Source of the DNA: Thiohalobacter sp. IOR34
GTDB lineage: Bacteria; Pseudomonadota; Gammaproteobacteria; Thiohalobacterales; Thiohalobacteraceae
NCBI RefSeq assembly: GCF_030406045.1
Contig: NZ_CP128988.1
Location: 1,275,438 to 1,339,437 of the forward strand
Reading direction: 5' to 3'
Length of the DNA: 64,000 bases
Shown here: piece by piece, positions 35,294 to 43,726 of the stretch
Numbering within the stretch: the stretch's first letter is position 1
Layout: every line of letters begins with the position of its first letter
The notes under the pieces: generated by a model
Seen by the model: the letters and a program-made list of their open reading frames with translations, nothing else
Database searches by the model: none
Told to the model about the DNA's origin: nothing
Position numbers and translations under genes: made by a program

Positions 35294-36172
35294 ATGAGCG
35301 ACAACGAAACCCCGGCCGGCACCAGCGAGACGGTGCCGCAGCAGGTCGAGATGCCCTTTGCCATCGTCCAGGGCGAGGCGGTCATGGCCCTGCCCCAGGA
35401 TCTCTATATCCCGCCGGATGCCCTGGAGATCTTTCTCGAGGCCTTCGAGGGGCCGCTCGACCTGCTGCTCTACCTCATCAGGCGCCAGAACCTGGATGTG
35501 CTGGACATCCCGGTCGCCGAGATCACCCGCCAGTACATGGAGTACATCGGCCTGATGCAGGAGATCCAGCTGGAGGTGGCGGCCGAGTATCTGGTGATGG
35601 CCGCCATGCTGGCCGAGATCAAGTCGCGCATGCTGCTGCCACGCCCGGTGGAGGCCGATGCCGACGAGGAAGATCCCCGGGCCGAACTGGTTCGCCGCCT
35701 GCAGGAATACGAGCGCTACAAGCAGGCGGCCGAGGACATCGATCAGCTGCCGCGCCTGCAGCGTGACCTCTACCCGGCCTCGGCCGAGCCGCCGGCGAGG
35801 GAACAGGCGCGCAAGGTGCCGGATGTCGATCTGCGCGAGATCCTGCTCGCCTTCCAGGACATCATGCGCCGCGCGGAGATGTTCTCCCATCACCACGTCC
35901 AGCTGGAGGCCCTGTCGGTGCGCGAGCGGATGTCGGCGGTGCTGGAGGCGGTCACGGCCGACCGCTTCGTCGAGTTCACCAGCCTGTTCAAGGCCGAGGA
36001 AGGGCGCATGGGCGTGGTGGTCACCTTCCTCGCCATACTCGAACTGATCAAGGAATCCCTGTTGGAGATCATCCAGGCCGAGCCCTTCGCCGCGCTCCAC
36101 GTCAAGGCCGCCGGTGGCGACGGCACGGCGCGGCTGCCCACGGACGACGCGCCCGAGGCCGCGGAGGCCTGA
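35294..36172 (+). CDS. scpA: Segregation and condensation protein A
   Basis: The 292-residue kleisin begins, after a short variable region, with the signature FEGPLDLLLYLIRRQNLDVLDIPVAEIT. It continues with ADEEDPRAELVRRLQEYERYKQAAEDI, and the C-terminal winged helix (VVVTFLAILELIKESLLEI) contacts SMC. ScpA bridges the SMC heads with ScpB to organise the chromosome. scpB follows 28 bp downstream. The ATG at 35294 is the first Met after a 97-bp spacer from trpS that could hold a promoter. Confidence 0.95.
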   Translation: MSDNETPAGTSETVPQQVEMPFAIVQGEAVMALPQDLYIPPDALEIFLEAFEGPLDLLLYLIRRQNLDVLDIPVAEITRQYMEYIGLMQEIQLEVAAEYLVMAAMLAEIKSRMLLPRPVEADADEEDPRAELVRRLQEYERYKQAAEDIDQLPRLQRDLYPASAEPPAREQARKVPDVDLREILLAFQDIMRRAEMFSHHHVQLEALSVRERMSAVLEAVTADRFVEFTSLFKAEEGRMGVVVTFLAILELIKESLLEIIQAEPFAALHVKAAGGDGTARLPTDDAPEAAEA

Positions 36173-36200
36173 GCCGACACATCTGCAAACCACGACTGCC

Positions 36201-36935
36201 ATGACCGACATCTCCCTGAAGAACATCATCGAGGCGGCGCTGCTCGCCGCCGGCCGGCCCCTGACCCTGGACCAGTTGCGCGCCCTGTTCGACCTGCACG
36301 AGCAGCCGGACAAGGCCGAACTGCGCGAGGTGCTGCAGGCGTTGCAGGCCGACTACGCGGGGCGAGGCCTGGAGTTGAAGGAGGTCGCCAGCGGTTATCG
36401 GGTCCAGGTGCGCGAGGCCCTCTCGCCCTGGGTGTCGCGGCTCTGGGAGGAAAAGCCGCCCAAGTACTCGCGCGCATTGCTCGAGACCCTGGCCCTGATC
36501 GCCTACCGCCAGCCCATCACCCGGGGCGAGATCGAGGACATCCGTGGCGTCAGCGTCAGCTCCTCGATCATGAAGACCCTGCTGGAGCGCGACTGGGTGC
36601 GGGTGGTCGGTCACCGCGACGTGCCGGGACGGCCAGCGATGTATGCCACCACCCGGGAATTCCTCGACTACTTCAATCTCAAGTCGCTGGACGACCTGCC
36701 GACCCTGGCCGAACTGCGCGACATCGACAGCATCAATGCCGAACTCGACCTGGGGCCGCCGGACGGTGCGCCACAGGTGGCGCGCATTGCCCTGGCCGGC
36801 GACCCGGAGGCCATCGACCTGCAGGCCGTGCCGGACGACACCGACATCGACGCCGCTGAGGCGGGCGATGTCGAGGCCGGACCGGCGGCGGGCGGAGACT
36901 CCCTGTCCGAGGCGCCCAGCGGGCCGCTGCACTGA
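36201..36935 (+). CDS. scpB: Segregation and condensation protein B
   Basis: The 244-residue protein has two winged-helix domains with [65 protein letters not shown] and the [18 protein letters not shown] end. An acidic, disordered tail of about 60 residues follows. ScpB dimers bind ScpA in the SMC complex. The ATG at 36201 matches the family start; the in-frame upstream extension overlaps scpA and is rejected. The rluB gene lies 23 bp downstream. Confidence 0.95.
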   Translation: MTDISLKNIIEAALLAAGRPLTLDQLRALFDLHEQPDKAELREVLQALQADYAGRGLELKEVASGYRVQVREALSPWVSRLWEEKPPKYSRALLETLALIAYRQPITRGEIEDIRGVSVSSSIMKTLLERDWVRVVGHRDVPGRPAMYATTREFLDYFNLKSLDDLPTLAELRDIDSINAELDLGPPDGAPQVARIALAGDPEAIDLQAVPDDTDIDAAEAGDVEAGPAAGGDSLSEAPSGPLH

Positions 36936-36958
36936 GCCCCCTGGACGCATCCGCTTCG

Positions 36959-37774
36959 ATGAGTGAACGCTTGCAAAAGGTGCTGGCCCGCTGGGGGCTG
37001 GGCTCGCGGCGTGAGATCGAGGGCTGGATCCGAGAGGGGCGCATCCGCGTCAACGGCAAGCCGGCCGAACTGGGCACCTGCCTCGATGAGAGCGACCGGG
37101 TCGAGATCGACGGCAAGCCGTTGCGCCGCCCGCGCCTGTTCAGGCCGCGCTGCCGGGTGCTGCTCTACCACAAGCCGGTCGGCGAGGTCTGCACCCGCAA
37201 GGATCCGGAAGGCCGGCCGACGGTCTTCGACCGCCTGCCGGTGCTGAAGACCGGCCGCTGGATCAACGTCGGCCGGCTGGACGTCAATACCGCCGGCCTG
37301 CTGCTGTTGACCACCGACGGTGAACTGGCCAACCGGCTGATGCATCCCTCCTCGGAGATCGAGCGCGAATATGCGGTGCGGGTATTTGGCGAGGTCCCGC
37401 CCGAGATCATCGAGCGCCTGCAGAAGGGCGTCGAGCTGGAGGACGGCACGGCGCGCTTCACCAGTATCCGCGATGCCGGTGGGCAGGGCATGAACCACTG
37501 GTATCACGTGGTCCTCAAGGAGGGCCGCAACCGCGAGGTGCGGCGCCTGTGGGAATCCCAGGGTATCCCGGTGAGCCGGCTGATCCGGGTCCGCTACGGG
37601 CCCATCGAGCTGGACCGGGCGATTCGTCCCGGGCGCTGGGAGGAACTGGACGACGCCAGCCTCAATCGCCTGCGGGCCGCGGTCGGCCTGGCGCCGCAGA
37701 AGCCGGCCCGCAACTCGCCGGCGAGGCGCGCCAAGTACCGGCCGGGCGGCAGGCGGCCCCGCGCCCGGCGGTGA
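36959..37774 (+). CDS. rluB: 23S rRNA pseudouridine synthase RluB-type
   Basis: The 271-residue enzyme has an N-terminal S4 RNA-binding domain ([20 protein letters not shown]), then the catalytic motif [20 protein letters not shown] with its Asp. Conserved [14 protein letters not shown] and [23 protein letters not shown] follow, and the tail is very basic and Arg/Pro-rich ([17 protein letters not shown]). It should make Psi2605 in 23S rRNA. Clustering with scpAB is conserved in many proteobacteria. Its stop overlaps the GTG start of the next gene. Confidence 0.94.
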   Translation: MSERLQKVLARWGLGSRREIEGWIREGRIRVNGKPAELGTCLDESDRVEIDGKPLRRPRLFRPRCRVLLYHKPVGEVCTRKDPEGRPTVFDRLPVLKTGRWINVGRLDVNTAGLLLLTTDGELANRLMHPSSEIEREYAVRVFGEVPPEIIERLQKGVELEDGTARFTSIRDAGGQGMNHWYHVVLKEGRNREVRRLWESQGIPVSRLIRVRYGPIELDRAIRPGRWEELDDASLNRLRAAVGLAPQKPARNSPARRAKYRPGGRRPRARR

Positions 37775-38430
37775 CTGCGCTGCGGCTGCCGGCCCGGCGC
37801 CTGCGCTCGGTCCACGACCGCCTGCTGCGGGCCTACGGTTCCCAGCACTGGTGGCCGGCCGACAGCCCCTTCGAGGTGATGGTCGGCGCCATCCTCACCC
37901 AGAACACGGCCTGGAGCAACGTCGAGCGGGCCATCGCCAATCTCCGCCGCCAGCGCTGTCTGGGCCCGCGCGCCATTCTCGCCGCCGACCCGGCCGAACT
38001 GGCAGACTGGTTGCGCCCCTCCGGCTATTTCAACGTCAAGGCACGGCGCTTGCGCGACTTCTGCGCCTGGTACCAGGCGGCCGGTGGTCTGCGGCGGCTG
38101 CGCGCCCTGGATACCCAGGTTCTGCGCGAGGCGCTGCTCTCGGTGAAGGGGGTGGGGCCGGAAACCGCCGATGACATGCTGCTCTATGCCTTCGAGCGGC
38201 CGGTGTTCGTCATCGATGCCTATACCCGGCGGCTTTTTTTCCGGCTGGGACTGCTGGAATCGGCCAAGCTCGGATACGAGCCTCTGCGTCATGCCGTGGA
38301 GCGGGCCCTGGGTGAGGACGTGTCACTGTTCAACGAATTTCACGCGCTGATCGTGCGCCATGCCAAGGAACACTGCCGGGCGCGGCCGGTCTGCACCGGC
38401 TGCCCGCTGGCAAGGGGCTGCAGAGGGTAG
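37771..38430 (+). CDS. Endonuclease III-like HhH-GPD DNA glycosylase with 4Fe-4S cluster
   Basis: The 219-residue protein has the HhH-GPD fold: [22 protein letters not shown], the hairpin [20 protein letters not shown], catalytic-type Asp in [10 protein letters not shown], and the cluster ligands [16 protein letters not shown] (C-x6-C-x2-C-x5-C). The Lys of the GRKTA motif used by bifunctional endonuclease III is Glu here (GPETA), so it is probably a monofunctional glycosylase. It resembles the COG2231 branch related to 3-methyladenine glycosylases; the exact lesion is unknown. The start is GTG at 37771, overlapping the rluB stop as GTGA. Confidence 0.88.
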   Translation: MTALRLPARRLRSVHDRLLRAYGSQHWWPADSPFEVMVGAILTQNTAWSNVERAIANLRRQRCLGPRAILAADPAELADWLRPSGYFNVKARRLRDFCAWYQAAGGLRRLRALDTQVLREALLSVKGVGPETADDMLLYAFERPVFVIDAYTRRLFFRLGLLESAKLGYEPLRHAVERALGEDVSLFNEFHALIVRHAKEHCRARPVCTGCPLARGCRG

Positions 38431-38452
38431 GAGCGGCCTCCAGGCCGCGAAA
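38427..38452. repeat. Single REP palindrome at the 3' end of the glycosylase gene
   Basis: GTAGGAGCGGCCTCCAGGCC followed by GCGA. The glycosylase stop codon (TAG) is the first TAG of the repeat, so the gene ends inside the element. It lies between convergent genes. Confidence 0.7.
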
Positions 38453-38486
38453 AATGTTGCGACCGAACCCCCCATGGGGTGGAAGA

Positions 38487-39359
38487 TCAGTCGTCGGCGC
38501 TGACCACCTGGTTGCGGCCACCGGTCTTGGCGGCATAGAGGGCGCTGTCGGCGCGCTCGAAGAGGGTCTCGGCCGACTGTCCCTGGTGCAGGGCCGCGAC
38601 CCCCGCGCTGATGGTCAGCTCGATCCGTTCCCCGTCACAGATGCACTCCATGTTCTGTACCCGACGGCGGATGCGGTCGGCCAGCAGGTGGGCCCCTTTC
38701 TGGGCGGTATTGCGCAGCAGCAAAACGAACTCCTCGCCGCCGTAGCGGAACAGGCTGTCGCTGCTGCGGGCACAGCGCTGGGCGGCCTCGACCACCTGCT
38801 TGATGGCGCAGTCGCCACGGCTGTGGCCGTAGCTGTCGTTGATCGACTTGAAGTGATCGATATCGAGAATGATCAATGCCAGCGGCGTGCCATGACGTTC
38901 GCTCAGGCTGACCTCGCTGCGCAGGGCCTCGTCCAGCGCGGCGCGGTTGCAGATGCCGGTCAGCGGATCCTTCTGGGCCAGGGACAGGGCATCGCGGTAG
39001 AGCAGGGCATTGCGCAGCGGGTAGAGCAGGCTGCACAGCAAGTTCTCCAGCTGGCGGATCTCCTCGCCGGAGAAACTGCGCCGGCGGCGGAAGCTCAGCT
39101 GGCCGAGAGGGATCTCCTCCAGCGTCAGGTCATAGCTGGCGATGTGCCGGGCACGCTCGCCGAACTTGGCCGCCGGCTGGCCGCGGTCATCGATGTATTC
39201 CATGCCACCGAGCGGTATCCACTGGGAGACGGCCTCATAGAAGAGCTGCAGCAGGCCGTTCAGACTCAGCGTGGTCTGAAGCCGCTGGGTGATATGCAGC
39301 GCGGCGTCCGTCTCCGGCTCGGGATGAAGCAGAAGCTGATTCGGTTTGGGTGCGCCCAT
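38487..39359 (-). CDS. Cytosolic diguanylate cyclase (GGDEF domain)
   Basis: The 290-residue protein has an N-terminal GAF-like region of about 125 residues (LNGLLQLFYEAVSQWIPLGGMEYID) and a C-terminal GGDEF domain. The domain contains DPLTGICNRAALDEAL, DIDHFKSINDSYGH and the active motif RYGGEEF. The product-inhibition site RSSD lies five residues before GGEEF. It should make cyclic di-GMP under control of the N-terminal sensor. No membrane segment. Transcribed toward the glycosylase gene; the long AT-richer region upstream should carry its promoter. Confidence 0.93.
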   Translation of the reverse strand: MGAPKPNQLLLHPEPETDAALHITQRLQTTLSLNGLLQLFYEAVSQWIPLGGMEYIDDRGQPAAKFGERARHIASYDLTLEEIPLGQLSFRRRRSFSGEEIRQLENLLCSLLYPLRNALLYRDALSLAQKDPLTGICNRAALDEALRSEVSLSERHGTPLALIILDIDHFKSINDSYGHSRGDCAIKQVVEAAQRCARSSDSLFRYGGEEFVLLLRNTAQKGAHLLADRIRRRVQNMECICDGERIELTISAGVAALHQGQSAETLFERADSALYAAKTGGRNQVVSADD

Positions 39360-39742
39360 GGTTTCTTTTCTCCGGCGTCGCGGCTACTGGGCCGTCGTCT
39401 GTATGTGTGTGGCAATTCCGTGGCCTGAACTCACGGCTATTCACTATGCGAATTGCATGCCATTTTGTGCTATTTCAACAATATCACGATAAAACAACAA
39501 GATATTTTTATTAAATGGGGGCGTGACGAAAAAATGTCAAGGAATTGACATTCTGGCGTTCCGCGATTGGCCGCCGTCCTCGGGCCATTTCCGGCAGGCA
39601 AATGAGCGATTCTCCCTGCCTGTCATTATTGTTTAATAAAATCAATGCGATATGAAAAGTTGAGGATGCCTGTCAGGCTTGATCGGCAAGGCTTTCGATG
39701 CGAGCATGGATCCCTGAGTCAGGGTAACGAGGGGTCGGGACG
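39360..39742. promoter_or_regulatory. Divergent AT-rich promoter region with an inverted repeat
   Basis: This 383-bp gap separates the diguanylate cyclase from the thioredoxin-like gene, which are divergently transcribed. It is clearly richer in A and T than the genes. AATGTCAA-GGAA-TTGACATT at 39533-39552 is a perfect 8-bp inverted repeat and a candidate operator. The TTGACA in it could be a -35 element, but I see no matching -10 at the right distance. Confidence 0.4.
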
Positions 39743-40789
39743 ATGCGTCTGATCATCATCATTGCAGTCGGTCTGCTGACGCTGGGGCGGCCGATGTTCG
39801 CCGCTGCGGATGCCGCGCCGGCAGAAGAGACCCTCGCCGAGGGCATGGTCAATCCGGGGTTTCACGAGCAGCCCGAGTGGTTCAAGCAGTCCTTTCTCGA
39901 TATCCGCGAGGACGTGGACGAGGCGAGCGCGGCGGGTAGGCGGGTGCTGCTGTATTTCTATCAGGATGGTTGTCCCTACTGCAAGAAGCTGCTGGAGACC
40001 AACTTTGCCCTGCGCGAGATCGTCGACAAGACTCGCAACAACTTCGATGTCATCGCCATCAACATCTGGGGTGATCGCGAGGTGACCGATCTCCAGGGGC
40101 GCCCCACCACCGAGAAGCGTTTTGCCGAACAGCTCAAGGTGATGTTCACGCCCAGCCTGCTGTTTCTCGACGAGCAGGGTCGGGTGGTGCTGCGACTGAA
40201 CGGCTATTACCCGCCGGAACAGTTTGCCGCGGCGCTGGACTACGTGGCCGGCCGCCACGAGAAGGCGCAGACCATGCGCGCCTTTTTCGCTGCACGTGCT
40301 CCGGCCAAGGCCAGTGGCCGGCTGCATCGTGAACCGGGTTTCCTGCAGCCGCCCTACGACTTCCGGACAGGGCGTCGCGAGCGGCCGCTGCTGGTGATGT
40401 TCGAGCAGAAGGTCTGCCCCCCCTGCGACGAGCTGCATCAGGACATCCTGCAGCGGCCGGAGAGCCGCAAGCTGCTGTCCCGCTTCGATGTGGCATTGCT
40501 CGACATCCGTGGCCAGGCAGCGTTGGTGACGCCGAGCGGTGAACGGCTCGGCGAGGCCGAATGGGCCCGGCGGCTCAAGGTGCAGTATGTTCCGACGCTG
40601 GTGTTCTTCGATACCGCCGGCCGGGAGGTGTTCCGCACCGAGGCCTACCTCAAGGCGTTCCACCTGCAGTCGGCCATGGACTATGTCGCCTCCGGCGCCT
40701 ACCTTGACCAGCCGAATTTCCAGCGTTTCATCCAGTCCCGCGCCGATGCACTGGAAGCGCAGGGGGTGCATGTCGATCTGATGAAGTGA
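39743..40789 (+). CDS. Exported tandem thioredoxin-fold protein (SoxW-like)
   Basis: The 348-residue product has a Sec signal peptide (cleavage near AAADA, residue 23) and two thioredoxin-like domains. The first carries YFYQDGCPYCKKLL with Cys77 and Cys80; the second carries FEQKVCPPCDELH with Cys225 and Cys228. Each is followed by a cis-Pro segment (FTPSLLFLDEQG, VPTLVFFDTAG) and a shared AxDYVA-type helix, so the protein arose by internal duplication. It resembles SoxW and related periplasmic reductases of sulfur oxidisers, and may keep cytochrome or sulfur-carrier thiols reduced; that is inference. The ATG at 39743 starts the signal peptide. Confidence 0.85.
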   Translation: MRLIIIIAVGLLTLGRPMFAAADAAPAEETLAEGMVNPGFHEQPEWFKQSFLDIREDVDEASAAGRRVLLYFYQDGCPYCKKLLETNFALREIVDKTRNNFDVIAINIWGDREVTDLQGRPTTEKRFAEQLKVMFTPSLLFLDEQGRVVLRLNGYYPPEQFAAALDYVAGRHEKAQTMRAFFAARAPAKASGRLHREPGFLQPPYDFRTGRRERPLLVMFEQKVCPPCDELHQDILQRPESRKLLSRFDVALLDIRGQAALVTPSGERLGEAEWARRLKVQYVPTLVFFDTAGREVFRTEAYLKAFHLQSAMDYVASGAYLDQPNFQRFIQSRADALEAQGVHVDLMK

Positions 40790-40796
40790 GGTAGGA

Positions 40797-40957
40797 GTCA
40801 GAAGCCAGAATCCAGAAGCCAGAATCCAGAAGCCAGAAGCCAGAAGCCAGAAGCCAGAAGCCAGAAGCCAGAAGCCAGAAGCCAGAAGCCAGAAGCCAGA
40901 AGCCAGAAGCCAGAAGCCAGAAGCCAGAAGCCAGAAGCCAGAAGCCAGAAGCCAGAA
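40797..40957. repeat. 7-bp minisatellite (AGAAGCC, about 23 units)
   Basis: The heptamer AGAAGCC repeats head to tail. The first units carry variants (AGAATCC), and the rest are perfect for about 110 bp. It starts 8 bp after the thioredoxin-like gene and leads into the 135-bp tandem repeats. A tract like this is prone to slippage, so its length should vary between strains. Confidence 0.95.
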
Positions 40958-40963
40958 GATGGT

Positions 40964-41345
40964 AGGAGCGGCCTCCAGGCCGCGATGCGGCGGTAGCGCC
41001 GCTGCTGACCCCTTGAATCCTGGCCGGCGCGGTTCCCCGCCCTGCGCGGAGCCGGTGAAATCGCCGTGTCAGAATTCAGGAGTCAGAAGATGCGGGGAAG
41101 GAGCGGCCTCCCGGCCGCGATGCGGCGGTAGCGCCGCTGCTGACCCCTTGAATCCAGGCCAGCGCGACTACCCACCCTGCGCGGAGTCAGTGAAATCGCC
41201 GTGTCAGGATTCAGGAGTCAGAAGATGCGGGGTAGGAGCGATCGCCAGGTCGCGATGCGGCGCGTAGCGGCGCTGGTGCCCCCCTGAATCCAGGTCAGCG
41301 CGCTTCCCCGCCCTGTGCGGAGCCGGTGAAATCGCTGCGGCTGAA
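40964..41345. repeat. Three tandem 135-bp units: REP palindrome plus copied SDR gene tail
   Basis: Units start with AGGAGCGG at 40964, 41099 and 41234. Each has a REP-type palindrome, GATGCGGCGGTAGCGCCGCT, then a segment whose reverse complement reads DFTGSAQGGE, the C terminus of the SDR at 41295-42074. The third unit overlaps the real end of that gene. The first two are therefore duplicated fragments of the gene's 3' end joined to a REP element. Confidence 0.8.
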
Positions 41346-42074
41346 GCGTTGGCCGGTGACGCCGCGGCTGTCGGGGCCGAGCAGGTAGAGCAGGGGGTCG
41401 ACGACGTCTTCCGGTCGTGGCAGCTGACTGCTGTCTTCGGCCGGGAAGGCCTGCAGTCGCAGCCGGGTGTGTGCCGGCCCCGGGTCGTAGCTGTTGACCC
41501 GGATCGGGGTGTTGGTCTCCAGCTCGCTGGCCAGGGTCTCCATGAGGTTTTCCAGTCCCGCCTTGGCGGCACCGTAGGCACCCCAGTAGGCGCGGGCCTC
41601 GCGGCCCACGGCATCGGACATGAAGACCAGGCTGGGATCTTCGGCCTTCATCAGCAAGCCCAGGCAGGCGCGGCTCAGCATGAAGGGGGCATTGAGGTTG
41701 ACCTGTACCACCTTCTGCCAGTGTTCTGGGTCGTAGTGGCCGATCGGTGCCAGGTAGCCGAGCAGGGCGGCGTTGTGCAGCAGGCCGTCGAGGCGACCGA
41801 ATTCCCGCTCCAGGGTGATGGCCAGTCCCTCGTATGCCTCGGGGGTGGCGCTTTCCAGATCGAGTGGAAACAGCGCCGGCTGGGGGGCACCCATTTGCTC
41901 GATCTCGTCGTAGACGGCCTCCAGCCGGCTCTGGGTCTTGCCCAGCAGGATCACCGTCGTGCCGTGCCTGGCCAGGGCGAGGGCGGTGGCGCGGCCGATG
42001 CCGGCACCGGCGCCGGTGACGAGAATGATGCGGTCCCTGAACAGGTCCGCTGCGGGTTGCCAGTCTGTCTTCAT
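41295..42074 (-). CDS. Short-chain dehydrogenase/reductase, YciK type
   Basis: The 259-residue Rossmann-fold enzyme has ILVTGAGAGIGRATALALAR (nucleotide binding, Gly-rich), LHNAALLG and the catalytic YGAAKAG (Tyr and Lys). The N-terminal WQPAADLFRDRIILVTG is typical of YciK-like oxidoreductases. Substrate unknown. The ATG at 42074 is preferred because the upstream in-frame codons come from a REP repeat. The last residues overlap the third unit of a tandem repeat. In related genomes yciK follows ubiG and gph; here other genes and repeats lie between. Confidence 0.88.
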   Translation of the reverse strand: MKTDWQPAADLFRDRIILVTGAGAGIGRATALALARHGTTVILLGKTQSRLEAVYDEIEQMGAPQPALFPLDLESATPEAYEGLAITLEREFGRLDGLLHNAALLGYLAPIGHYDPEHWQKVVQVNLNAPFMLSRACLGLLMKAEDPSLVFMSDAVGREARAYWGAYGAAKAGLENLMETLASELETNTPIRVNSYDPGPAHTRLRLQAFPAEDSSQLPRPEDVVDPLLYLLGPDSRGVTGQRFSRSDFTGSAQGGEAR

Positions 42075-42109
42075 GCCTGTGTCGTCAGGTTGCGTGGGAA
42101 AGACGGGAT

Positions 42110-42334
42110 TATACCCGAATATTGCATCAGGACCCCGGATGATGGCGTGGCTGGACCCGCTGGTGATCGCGGCCTGGAGGCCGCTCCTACGGGGCATGGC
42201 GGCACCCTGGTAGGAGCGGCCTCCAGGCCGCGATTGGCGTGGTATTAACAGGCCCTAGCCCGGATATTGCACCCAGGATGCGCAGCCCGATTCGGTCTGA
42301 CATCGAATCCTTGATGCAATATGCGGGTCATACT
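42110..42334. repeat. REP pair followed by a 75-bp mini MITE-A
   Basis: CCGAATATTGCATCAGGACC, then the usual facing REP palindromes (42166-42245). Next is a very short MITE-A at 42258-42332, with AGCCCGGATATTGCACCCAG at one end and CCTTGATGCAATATGCGGGT at the other. The mini element keeps the inner motif GATGCGCAGCCCGATTCGGT, so it looks like an internal deletion of the 250-bp form. Confidence 0.75.
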
Positions 42335-42391
42335 GCACTGCGGAACAGTTGTCCAGGAATTCGGAACGGCAGGGGCGGGACTCAGAACCCT

Positions 42392-43726
42392 TCATGTCTC
42401 GGGGACCAGCGGCGCAATCCGGTTGGCGCAGTGGAAACCGCTCGCCACCGCGCCCTCCAGGGTCGCCGGCAGGCCGGTGGCCGTGAAGTCGCCGGCCAGC
42501 CACAGCCCGGGCACGCCGGTCTCGGCCCGCGGGCGCAGCCGTTCGACGTCGACCTGGCTGAGAAAGGTGGCCCGCTTTTCGCGGATCAGCAGCCGTTCAC
42601 CGGGTGCGGGCCAGTGCGGAAAGAGCCTGGCCAGTTCGTCGATCACCGTCTGGGCAAGCGCCTCGCCCTGCATCTCCATGTGTCGCCCCGCGCCGCTGAT
42701 CACCACGGCCATCAGCCCCGGCTGTCCACAGACTCGGCGATCGAAGACCCACTGGCCGAGGCCGTCGAGTATCCCCAGCATGGGAAGGTTCAGCCGCGTG
42801 TCCGGCGGGTAGCGGAGATAGAGGGTGCTGATCGGGGCCTGCGGCAGGCGGGCAAGCTGTTCGCTGATGCTGCGGAAGGCGGCATGCGGGCTCAGCAGCC
42901 GGCGGCAGAGGGTGGGGTTGACGGCGAGGATCAGCTGCCGGGCGGTCAGGCTGCCGCCCGGCCAGAGAACCCGGTGGCCGTCGCTGCCGGGCTCGATGGC
43001 CTGGACCCGGTGACCGAGCAGCACCCGGCCGCCCTGCCGTTCGATGTACTCAAGGGCGGGGGTCGGCAGCAGCGTGCCGAGATCCGTCTTCGGGATCAGC
43101 AGGTCCGAGGCGTCGCGCTGGCCGCCCAGACTGTCCCTCAGCACGCGCAGGAAGAGGTGCGCCGATGCCTGGTCCAAGGGGGTGTTGAGGGCCGCCAGGC
43201 AGAGTGGTTCCCAGAGTCGCCTCAGCAGGCGTCCCGTCTGACGTTCGCTGAGCAACAGGGCCTGGGCGCTGATGTCGCGCCGCTGGCGGATGTGGCCACG
43301 GCGCAGGCGGCTGGCGAAGCGCAGCAGATGGAGCCGTTCCAGCGGGGACAGGCCGCCGGCCCCGAGGATGCCGGTGAGCAGGTGCAGCGGTGCCGGCAGG
43401 CGGGATGCCTGCAGGCGCAGGCTGCCGCCATTGAGGGAGCGCAGCCGCAACTGCAACGGCTGGCGGTCCAGCACCTGGTCCGGATCGATCCCGAGGATCG
43501 CCAGCAGGGCGAGCAGATGTCGGCAGGCGCCGAGCAGGAGATGCTGGCCGTTGTCGACGCGCAGTTCGCCGAAAGGCACGCAACGCGCGCGGCCGCCGAG
43601 CTGGCGTCCCGCCTCCAGCAGGGTGACGCGTCTGCCGCGCTGGCTGAGCAGAACCGCGGCGCTGAGCCCGGCCCATCCGCCGCCGACGATGAGTACCTCG
43701 CCGTCAGGTAGAGCGGCCGGCTTCAT
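42392..43726 (-). CDS. hpnE: Hydroxysqualene dehydroxylase
   Basis: The 444-residue FAD-dependent enzyme starts with VLIVGGGWAGLSAAVLLSQRG and then LEAGRQLGGRAR, the dinucleotide-binding and GG motifs of the amine-oxidase/phytoene desaturase-like family. It ends with GLWLAGDFTATGLPATLEGAVASGF, the C-terminal FAD site. HpnE reduces hydroxysqualene to squalene, the third step of the HpnCDE route to hopanoid precursors. The ATG at 43726 overlaps the hpnD stop as ATGA. A longer in-frame ORF running through hpnD is not real. No squalene-hopene cyclase gene is in the window. Confidence 0.92.
   Translation of the reverse strand: MKPAALPDGEVLIVGGGWAGLSAAVLLSQRGRRVTLLEAGRQLGGRARCVPFGELRVDNGQHLLLGACRHLLALLAILGIDPDQVLDRQPLQLRLRSLNGGSLRLQASRLPAPLHLLTGILGAGGLSPLERLHLLRFASRLRRGHIRQRRDISAQALLLSERQTGRLLRRLWEPLCLAALNTPLDQASAHLFLRVLRDSLGGQRDASDLLIPKTDLGTLLPTPALEYIERQGGRVLLGHRVQAIEPGSDGHRVLWPGGSLTARQLILAVNPTLCRRLLSPHAAFRSISEQLARLPQAPISTLYLRYPPDTRLNLPMLGILDGLGQWVFDRRVCGQPGLMAVVISGAGRHMEMQGEALAQTVIDELARLFPHWPAPGERLLIREKRATFLSQVDVERLRPRAETGVPGLWLAGDFTATGLPATLEGAVASGFHCANRIAPLVPET

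Noticed and set aside
39545-39573. TTGACA in the divergent region as a complete sigma-70 promoter
   Set aside because: No acceptable -10 box 16-18 bases downstream; only the inverted repeat is reported.
40797-40957. Possible CRISPR array or coding repeat
   Set aside because: A 7-bp simple repeat without spacers and without an open reading frame that has a start site.
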